A program made the position numbers and the translations under genes. DNA of 64,000 nt, taken from Streptomyces sp. CB01249. Lineage in GTDB: Bacteria; Actinomycetota; Actinomycetes; Streptomycetales; Streptomycetaceae. A model generated the notes under the pieces. That model was not told the origin of the DNA. It ran no database searches and saw only the letters and a list, made by a program, of their open reading frames with translations. Below are positions 58,631 to 64,000 of the stretch, piece after piece (position 1 is the first letter of the stretch; each line of letters starts with the position of its first letter). The stretch is from positions 1,672,411 to 1,736,410 of the forward strand of contig NZ_LISW01000001.1 of NCBI RefSeq assembly GCF_001905735.1, read 5' to 3'.

Positions 58631-59481
58631 CCGCACTTCCGCTCCACCCGACCGGCACCGGGGGCAGCACACCGCCCGCCCGGCTACGGCACGAACTGCG
58701 CGCGGTCCACGGCCTGATCCACCGGGACCTCCTCCGCCTGGCAGGCCAGCGCGCCCACACCGCGCTGATGCTGCTCCACCCCGTGCTGTACCTCCTGATC
58801 CTGGGCGGCGGACTCGCCAGGCTCATCCCCCACGCCACGCTCGGCGTCGGCTACCAGACCTACCTGTTCCCCGGCATGCTGATGATGACGGTGCAGACCC
58901 CGGCCATCCTGGTCGGCATCCGCCTGATCACCGACCGCCAGAGCGGCTATCTGCGCGAACTCCTCATGGCCCCGGTCAGCCGGACGACCCTGCTCCTGGG
59001 CAGCTGCGCGGGCGGCACCCTGGTCGCCACGATCCAGGGCGCCGTACTGCTGAGCCTGGCCGGATTCGTCGGCCTGCCCTACGACCCGCTCCTCCTGGCG
59101 CTGCTCCTCACCGGCATGGCCCTGATCTCCTTCACGATCACCGCCCTCGCCCTGACCCTGGCCGTGAGCCTGAGCAGACCCGAGACGTTCCACACGCTGC
59201 TCGGCGTGCTGATGATGCCCCTGCTGTTCCTCTCCGGCGGCTTCTTCCCCCTCCAGGCGCTCCCGGGCTGGACCCACGCGCCGGCCGCCGTGAACCCGCT
59301 CGCCTACGGAGTCGACATGCTGCGCGGCAGCATCGCCCTGCGCGCCCCGGGCGGGGCGGCCGCCGACGGCATCACCTGGGCCGGCCACCCGCTCCCGCTC
59401 CCCGTGGAGGCGGCCCTGCTCCTGATCAGCGGCGCGGGGGCGCTGCTCTGGGCCGCCCGCCGGTTCGCACGGCAGGAGTGA
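58627..59481 (+). CDS. Lanthipeptide ABC-2 permease (LanH-type)
   Basis: A 284-residue ABC-2 permease with six helices (about 44-64, 78-98, 118-150, 155-178, 190-210 and 250-275). LITDRQSGYLRELLMAPVSR between helices 2 and 3 and LFLSGGFFPLQALPGWTHAPAAVNPLAYGVDMLR are family hallmarks of DrrB-like exporters. It pairs with the ATPase to export the lanthipeptide or give self-protection, matching venH in position. Last gene of the cluster as I see it. Confidence 0.92.
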   Translation: MTALPLHPTGTGGSTPPARLRHELRAVHGLIHRDLLRLAGQRAHTALMLLHPVLYLLILGGGLARLIPHATLGVGYQTYLFPGMLMMTVQTPAILVGIRLITDRQSGYLRELLMAPVSRTTLLLGSCAGGTLVATIQGAVLLSLAGFVGLPYDPLLLALLLTGMALISFTITALALTLAVSLSRPETFHTLLGVLMMPLLFLSGGFFPLQALPGWTHAPAAVNPLAYGVDMLRGSIALRAPGGAAADGITWAGHPLPLPVEAALLLISGAGALLWAARRFARQE

Positions 59482-59626
59482 CCGGACCGCAAGCCCGCCG
59501 GTGCTGGGCCGAACGGGTGGGTACGGCACCGGCCATGCGTGTTCTCTCCGTGACACGCGGGCCCGGCGTGAGGATGTCGGCGGAATGGGTGCACCGGTCA
59601 ATCACGGCTGAGAGCGGGGACGTCAC

Positions 59627-60670
59627 GTGGCGGAGACAACGGGCTCGACGGCGCAGGTCGGCGCATGGGCGGAGATGCGGGACGCGATCACCACCAGAGC
59701 CGTGCTCGTCATGGTGGGCGTGCTGCTGCTCCAACTGGGCTTCGCCCTCTCGTACATGGGGGCGTTCCACGCTCCGAAGCCGCACCGCATCCCGATCACC
59801 CTGGTCGCCCCGCGCGCTGTGGAGGCCGACCTGGTCGCCCGGCTCAACTCGCTGCCTGGCGACCCGGTGCATGTCACCGCCGTGCAGAACCGCGCGCAGG
59901 CCAGGGCCCGGCTGATGGAGCGGAAGACCGACGCCGCGCTGATCGTGGCGGTGACCGGGCGCACCGACACGCTGCTCGTCGCCTCGGCCGGCGGCCCCTC
60001 GGCGTCCGACGCCGCCGCGAAGGTCGTGGCGACAGTGGAACGTACGCAGAACCGGGCGCTGACGGTACGCGACATCCACCCGCCCGCCGCGGGGGACAGC
60101 CGAGGACTCTCGTCGTTCTACCTGGTGCTCAGCTGGACGATCGGCGGATACCTCGCCGCCTCGGCGTTGAACATGGCGGCCGGATCCAAGCGCCCCACGC
60201 TCCGGCGCTCCATCGTGCGGCTCGCGGCGATGGTGCCGTACGCCTTCATCTCCGGAATCGGCGGGGCCATCATCGTCGGCCCCGTGCTGCACTGTCTGCC
60301 GGGCGCCTTCTGGGAGCTCGTCGGCATCGGCACCCTGGTCGTCTTCGCCTCCGGAGCCGTGGGCGTGGCGCTTCAGTCGCTGCTCGGCACGATCGGGCTC
60401 GGCCTGACCATCCTCATCTTCACGATCCTCGGCAACCCGAGCTCCGGCGGCGTCTACCCGGCCTCCCTGCTGCCGCCCTTCTGGGCCGCGATCGGCCAGG
60501 CCCTGCCACCCGGTGCCGGGACGACCGTCGTCCGGAACACGGTCTACTTCGACGGCAACAACACCACGGGCGCCCTGTGGATTCTGGGTGCCTGGGCGTT
60601 CGCCGGGATCGCCGTGGCCCTGGTGGCCGCCGCCGTGCGCGGCCGGCGGGCCCGTACGGAAACCCGTTAG
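59627..60670 (+). CDS. ABC-2/DUF3533-like (YhgE/Pip-type) membrane protein
   Basis: A 347-residue protein starting at GTG 59627. One N-terminal helix (about 24-46), a 120-residue extracytoplasmic domain (PITLVAPRAVEADLVARLNSLPGDPV, then ARLMERKTDAALIV), and five helices from about 165 to 335. This layout matches SNG1/DUF3533 and YhgE/Pip-type proteins, which are thought to be efflux-related permeases. It has its own upstream region 145 bp after the lanthipeptide permease; a link to that cluster is possible but not shown. Confidence 0.8.
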   Translation: MAETTGSTAQVGAWAEMRDAITTRAVLVMVGVLLLQLGFALSYMGAFHAPKPHRIPITLVAPRAVEADLVARLNSLPGDPVHVTAVQNRAQARARLMERKTDAALIVAVTGRTDTLLVASAGGPSASDAAAKVVATVERTQNRALTVRDIHPPAAGDSRGLSSFYLVLSWTIGGYLAASALNMAAGSKRPTLRRSIVRLAAMVPYAFISGIGGAIIVGPVLHCLPGAFWELVGIGTLVVFASGAVGVALQSLLGTIGLGLTILIFTILGNPSSGGVYPASLLPPFWAAIGQALPPGAGTTVVRNTVYFDGNNTTGALWILGAWAFAGIAVALVAAAVRGRRARTETR

Positions 60671-60733
60671 GCGACCGCCGGGGCCCCTGCTACATTCGTC
60701 CCGGCCGTGCGAAGGAACGAGGAGGTGGTACCC

Positions 60734-60787
60734 GTGAACGCAGTAACGACATGGGTGCTCCCCTCCGGGGTCACGGTCGGGCGATAG
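60734..60787 (+). CDS. Putative 17-residue leader peptide (uORF)
   Basis: A GTG at 60734 lies eight bases after the strong site GGAGG and reads MNAVTTWVLPSGVTVGR before a TAG. It is followed by a CGGGAG-N14-CTCCCG hairpin (60798-60823) directly ahead of the ribosome site of the hydrolase gene at 60836. This is the layout of a translation or transcription attenuator. A TACATT box at 60691-60696 may be the promoter. Confidence 0.5.
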   Translation: MNAVTTWVLPSGVTVGR

Positions 60788-60835
60788 GCAGGTCGTCCGG
60801 GAGCGCCGTTCTGTGCACTCCCGAAAGGCACGATC

Positions 60836-61576
60836 ATGCATTTCATTTCCGAGCAGCGCCTGGACGACGGCGTACTCGAACGCTCCTTCACCCTCGATGA
60901 CATCCCGGGCATCCTCTGGACGCCCGAGTCGGCTTCGGCGTCCGCACCGGTGCCGCTGATCCTCCTCGGTCACCCCACGCTCGGCCTTGAGCGGATGTAC
61001 CCGCGTCTGGCCGACCGGGCCCGGCAATCCGCGGCGGACGGTTTCGCCACGGCCGCCATCGAACTCCCTGGCTGCGGCGACCGGCCCCGGCTGCCGGCCC
61101 TCGACGGGGCCCGCGCCGACATGCGGCGGGCCCTGCAGGCGGGCGAGCCGGTCACCGACGCGATCATCGACGCGGTCGTCCTCCCACTGGTCGACCAGGC
61201 GGTCCCGGAGCTGCGGGCCGCCATGGACGCGATCCTCGCGCTCCCCGAGGTCACCGGTCCGGTCGGCTACTCGGGCGGTGTGATCTCCATCGGCGTCCGG
61301 CTCGCGGCGGTCGACCCGCGCATCGAGGCCGTCGGCCTCTTCGCCGGCAGCTTCATCCCGCGCACCACGTACGACGAGGCCCGCCGGCTCACCATCCCGG
61401 TGCACGTCCTGTTGCAGTGGGACGACGAGGGCAACGACCGGCAGGCGGCGCTCGACCTGTTCGACGCGTTCGGCTCGAAGGAGAAGTCGCTGCAGGCCAA
61501 CATGGGCGGCCACACCGGCGTCCCGGCGTACGCGGGGGCCGCGGCGGCCCACTTCTTCGCCCGGCACCTGAAGTAG
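60836..61576 (+). CDS. Dienelactone-hydrolase-like alpha/beta hydrolase
   Basis: A 246-residue hydrolase. [46 protein letters not shown] is a DLH-type N-terminal part, the nucleophile elbow is [10 protein letters not shown] (Ser near 143), an acidic residue lies in [10 protein letters not shown] and the catalytic His in [10 protein letters not shown]. The long [19 protein letters not shown] helix is typical of actinobacterial prolyl-oligopeptidase-like relatives. The substrate is unknown. It sits behind a leader with a 17-codon uORF, which suggests conditional expression. Confidence 0.85.
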   Translation: MHFISEQRLDDGVLERSFTLDDIPGILWTPESASASAPVPLILLGHPTLGLERMYPRLADRARQSAADGFATAAIELPGCGDRPRLPALDGARADMRRALQAGEPVTDAIIDAVVLPLVDQAVPELRAAMDAILALPEVTGPVGYSGGVISIGVRLAAVDPRIEAVGLFAGSFIPRTTYDEARRLTIPVHVLLQWDDEGNDRQAALDLFDAFGSKEKSLQANMGGHTGVPAYAGAAAAHFFARHLK

Positions 61577-61695
61577 CACGGCGGGGGCACGACCCGTCCC
61601 ACCTGCCCGAAGGGTTCACAGCTCAGGCGCCTAAGGTGTCTGCTGTACGGGTGTGGCCCCGCACGCGGACGACAACGAAGGAAAGAGGTGACGTG

Positions 61696-61884
61696 ATGCT
61701 CCGCAACGGTCTGGAACCGTGGCACCTGCTCATCGTGGCACTGGTGGTCATCATGGTGTTCGGCTCGAAGAAGCTCCCCGACATGGCGCGCTCCCTGGGC
61801 AAGTCCGCCCGCATTCTCAAGAGCGAGGCCAAGGCGATGAAGGCCGAGGCGAACGCCGAACCCGCCGCGCCGGGGCACTCGTAA
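61696..61884 (+). CDS. tatA: TatA/E-family twin-arginine translocase subunit (orphan)
   Basis: A 62-residue TatA-type protein: one membrane helix ([14 protein letters not shown], about 10-23), the hallmark FG hinge followed by [28 protein letters not shown] amphipathic helix, and a short Ala/Pro tail. In the Tat system TatA forms the pore for folded proteins. The tatBC genes are not adjacent, so this may be a second, special-purpose TatA. GTG 61693 is an alternative start. Confidence 0.92.
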   Translation: MLRNGLEPWHLLIVALVVIMVFGSKKLPDMARSLGKSARILKSEAKAMKAEANAEPAAPGHS

Positions 61885-61899
61885 CCCCTGCGCCGACGA

Positions 61900-61938
61900 G
61901 GGGCCGGAGCGACGGACGACGAGCCGCCGCCCCGGCCC
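61900..61938. terminator. Hairpin between convergent tatA and TetR genes
   Basis: GGGCCGG (61901-61907) pairs with CCGGCCC (61932-61938) over a 24-base loop with some extra internal pairing. It lies midway between the two converging stop codons. A moderate candidate. Confidence 0.4.
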
Positions 61939-61951
61939 TTTCGCGCGCCCG

Positions 61952-62611
61952 CTAGCCGGCGCGCACGACAGCCTCGATGTGGCCGAGGTGGGCCGCGAGG
62001 ATGTCCTCGAAAGCCGCCTGGTGGTCCGTCTGGAGGGGGCGGAGGTCACGGGCGAAGTGCGCCAGGGCGGGGAAGCGCTCGGGGTCGGCGCCCAGGACCG
62101 CCACCCGGAACAGCTCCTGGCCCTGCTCGCGCTCCTCCGGCGTGAGCGTGTCGGCACCGGCCTCCGAGGCGATCAGCGAGGCGATGAGGACGACGATCCG
62201 GTGGTAGCGCACCGGGATCTCCTCGTCGGCCAGCCCCGAGGCGCGCAGTGCCTGAAGCACCTCCTCCACGACGAGCCGTGAACCCGCGCCGCTCGACACG
62301 TAACGCGCCCAGACCGCGGCGAGCTGCGGCTGCAGGCGGAAGGCGTCCCGCACGCGCAGGGCCAGGGTCATGAGGCGCTGCTTCCAGTCGCCTTCCGGGC
62401 GATAGCCCTCCATGGCGGTCAGCAGGACCCGGTCCGCGACCGCGCGCAGCAGTTCCGTCTTACTGCGGAAGTGCCGGTAGAGGCTCGACGAGTCGGTCCC
62501 GAGGACCGCCGCCAGTTTTCGCACGCTGAACGACTCCGTCGCGCTCGTACGCAGCAGTTCAGCCGCCGCGTCCAGGATCTCCTCGCTCGTCCAGCGCCTT
62601 CGGCCTGCCAT
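61952..62611 (-). CDS. TetR-family repressor divergent from a serine hydrolase
   Basis: A 219-residue TetR protein; ATG 62611 follows AGGAG. The HTH is EILDAAAELLRTSATESFSVRKLAAVLGTDSSSLYRHFRSKTELL. The C-terminal domain resembles TetR_C-type ligand domains (RLVVEEVLQALRASGLADEEIPVRYHRIVVLIASLIASEAG). It is divergent over 153 bp from the serine hydrolase; that gap contains several ATGCAC/GTGCAT words, its likely operator. Confidence 0.9.
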   Translation of the reverse strand: MAGRRRWTSEEILDAAAELLRTSATESFSVRKLAAVLGTDSSSLYRHFRSKTELLRAVADRVLLTAMEGYRPEGDWKQRLMTLALRVRDAFRLQPQLAAVWARYVSSGAGSRLVVEEVLQALRASGLADEEIPVRYHRIVVLIASLIASEAGADTLTPEEREQGQELFRVAVLGADPERFPALAHFARDLRPLQTDHQAAFEDILAAHLGHIEAVVRAG

Positions 62612-62643
62612 GTCGCTCCTCTCGCCGACCTTCAGCCTAGCCC

Positions 62644-62686
62644 ATGCACTTGGTGTTGCACGCGGTGCGTGCATAATGGGGTGCAT
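62644..62686. promoter_or_regulatory. Repeated ATGCAC/GTGCAT words in the TetR/hydrolase gap
   Basis: ATGCAC (62644-62649), the dyad GCAC-GCG-GTGC (62658-62668), GTGCAT (62669-62674) and GTGCAT (62681-62686) lie within 43 bp. Such clustering of half-sites in a divergent promoter suggests the TetR operator. Confidence 0.5.
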
Positions 62687-62764
62687 GAGCTGCCGGGCGG
62701 CCCGGCAGGAGGTGGGCCGGCGTGTGCGACCGCCGGTCCCGGGGGTTACGAAGGGACGCACGAC

Positions 62765-63883
62765 GTGAAGAACCCACTGGATTCCGCGGCACTGGACGAG
62801 GCCATCGAGAACGTGCACCGCGCGGGTATACCGGGCCTGTTCGCCGAGGTCCGGCACGGCGACCGGGTCTGGCGCGGTGCCGCCGGGGTCGCCGACACCG
62901 CCACCGGCCGGCCCGTCGACGCCGGTATGCGCCACCGCGTCGGAAGCGTCACCAAGACGTTCACCGCCGCCGCGGTCCTGCGGCAGGCAGAGCGCGGCCG
63001 GATCGAGCTCGACGCGCCGGTCGGCCGTTACCTGCCGGCCCTCGTGCCGGGGGAGCGGGGTGAGGCCATCACCGTACGGATGCTGCTCGACCACACCAGC
63101 GGCCTCGCCGAGTACCTTCCGTACGCCTATCCCTCGCTCAAGGCGTTCCCCGTCATCGCCGAGACCGGGCCCGAGAGCCTGGACGACCACCGGTACACGC
63201 GGTGGGAGCGGACGGACCTGATCGCCATGGGCGTCGACGCGCCGGCCGCCTGCGCTCCGGGCGGTGAGCCGGGCCTGTACTCCAACACCAACTACCTGCT
63301 GCTCGCCGAACTCCTGGCACAGGTGAGCGGCACCACGGCCGAGGAGTGCATCACCCGCGAGGTCATCGAGCCCGCCGGGCTCACGGACACCGCGTTCCCC
63401 ACCGGACCGGAGATCGACGGACCGCACTCACGGCTCTACGAGGCGTGGTTGGGCAAGATCGACCCGCCGCGCGACTACAGCGTCTACGACATGTCGTTCA
63501 CGGGCCCCTCGGCCTCCCTGATATCGACCGTCGCCGACCTGAACCTCTTCTACGCCCAGCTCCTGGCCGGAAAGATCGTCACCCGGTCCTCGCTGGACCA
63601 GATGCGGCGCACCCACCCGGTCATCTCCCAGGAGGGCCGGATCATCGAGTACGGCCTCGGACTGCACCCGATGGAGACACCGGGCCAGGACACCTTCTGG
63701 GGCCACGGCGGCACGGTCTGGGGCGGCGGCACCCTGGCCATGACCCGTGCCGACGGCGAACGGCAGCTGGCCGTGGCGGTGAACCTCCAGCGGTGGAACA
63801 CCCTGGACGCCTCCGGCAGGCCGCAGCCGCACCCCATCGACGCGGCGCTCGAAGCCCTGTACCGGGTCGCGATGTACGGCTGA
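62765..63883 (+). CDS. Serine hydrolase, beta-lactamase/DD-peptidase (class C) family
   Basis: A 372-residue protein from GTG 62765 (GAAGGGA upstream). The SxxK motif is VGSVTKTFTAAAVL (Ser near 60), the YxN motif is YSNTNYLLLAELL and the third box is GHGGTVWGG, as in class C beta-lactamase-like serine hydrolases and DD-peptidases. LLDHTSGLAEYLP is also typical. No signal peptide is evident, so it may be a cytoplasmic esterase-like member or use a start further upstream. Probably repressed by the divergent TetR protein. Confidence 0.88.
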   Translation: MKNPLDSAALDEAIENVHRAGIPGLFAEVRHGDRVWRGAAGVADTATGRPVDAGMRHRVGSVTKTFTAAAVLRQAERGRIELDAPVGRYLPALVPGERGEAITVRMLLDHTSGLAEYLPYAYPSLKAFPVIAETGPESLDDHRYTRWERTDLIAMGVDAPAACAPGGEPGLYSNTNYLLLAELLAQVSGTTAEECITREVIEPAGLTDTAFPTGPEIDGPHSRLYEAWLGKIDPPRDYSVYDMSFTGPSASLISTVADLNLFYAQLLAGKIVTRSSLDQMRRTHPVISQEGRIIEYGLGLHPMETPGQDTFWGHGGTVWGGGTLAMTRADGERQLAVAVNLQRWNTLDASGRPQPHPIDAALEALYRVAMYG

Positions 63884-63887
63884 CGGG

Positions 63888-64000
63888 TCATTCGCACAGG
63901 TGGCGCGGACCGCGTACGCGCAACTCGTCCAGCACCGCGGCCCTTCCGGGCGGCGGCGTGAAGATCCGCAGGCGCTGGTCCGCCGCAGGGGTGGCCAGCA
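63888..64000 (-). CDS. C-terminal fragment of a gene running off the right edge
   Basis: On the minus strand a frame reads LATPAADQRLRIFTPPPGRA and continues to a TGA at 63890-63888, ending RHLCE. The wording ADQRLRIFTPPPG resembles the C-terminal end of XRE regulators with an MmyB-like ligand domain, but the fragment of about 37 residues is too short to be sure. Confidence 0.4.
   Translation of the reverse strand, partial: LATPAADQRLRIFTPPPGRAAVLDELRVRGPRHLCE

Noticed and set aside
59627..60670. DUF3533-like membrane protein as a fifth lanthipeptide gene
   Set aside because: It is 145 bp from the permease, has its own upstream region and no counterpart in the known ven-type gene order, so I do not include it in the cluster.
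1..64000. tRNA, rRNA, CRISPR arrays, integrase or transposase genes
   Set aside because: None were recognisable by reading; no repeat-spacer pattern or transposase-like protein was found.

Overview
The window is high-GC actinobacterial DNA and almost certainly the chromosome of a Streptomyces. GC-rich third codon positions, frequent GTG starts (and one TTG), four-base ATGA/GTGA overlaps inside operons, a rare TTA (bldA-type) codon, and operators known from streptomycetes all point this way: a CebR-type box, a rifamycin-associated element (RAE) and a SoxR-type promoter. I see no rRNA, tRNA, CRISPR array, prophage or transposase gene. The only mobile-looking piece is a 220-bp element without coding capacity at 5571-5790. 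No gene-free stretch exceeds about 300 bp.

Layout. 1-10.5 kb: edge of a probable CebR-controlled gene, a small membrane protein, an ArgJ/OAT2-type ornithine acetyltransferase, a DoxX-like/TetR pair, an F420-type LLM oxidoreductase, an MFS transporter, the MITE-like element, a TetR/FAD-monooxygenase divergent pair, a GNAT enzyme, a membrane-anchored Mrr-like nuclease and an LCM-type methyltransferase. 10.5-15.7 kb: NarL-type two-component system divergent from a MacB/FtsX-type ABC exporter. 15.7-21.6 kb: a YrhB/Imm35-like protein, CPA1 antiporter, DUF5133 and DUF3626 proteins, a three-gene run ending in a membrane glutaredoxin, and a sirtuin. 21.6-25.9 kb: rifampin phosphotransferase Rph behind an RAE, then a coupled universal stress protein/class III adenylate cyclase pair behind a 34-bp palindrome. 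26-37.6 kb: three large secreted subtilisins (two are tandem paralogues of equal length) with a LuxR-type regulator between them, all on the minus strand.

37.7-49.4 kb: SUKH-4-like immunity protein, GNAT, RidA, ThuA, zinc ribbon, an OmpR-type two-component system followed by VanZ and a DUF3152 zinc protease, a TetR/hydrolase pair, an ArsR-MFS operon, a DUF2975-XRE operon and an NmrA-like reductase behind a SoxR-type promoter. Many of these units carry a visible operator beside the regulator gene.

49.5-54.4 kb is a dense partner-switching locus: three STAS proteins, a GAF-SpoIIE phosphatase, a RsbW-like ATPase, a winged-helix protein and a cobalamin-binding protein with the W-x9-EH motif of CarH-type B12 photoreceptors. 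It reads like a light- or B12-responsive stress switch. 54.6-59.5 kb is a class IV lanthipeptide cluster: LanL synthetase, a 52-residue precursor of the venezuelin type, and an ABC transporter pair. The remainder holds an ABC-2-like membrane protein, a dienelactone-hydrolase-like enzyme behind a short leader ORF, an orphan TatA, and a TetR/serine-hydrolase divergent pair. The right edge cuts a minus-strand gene.
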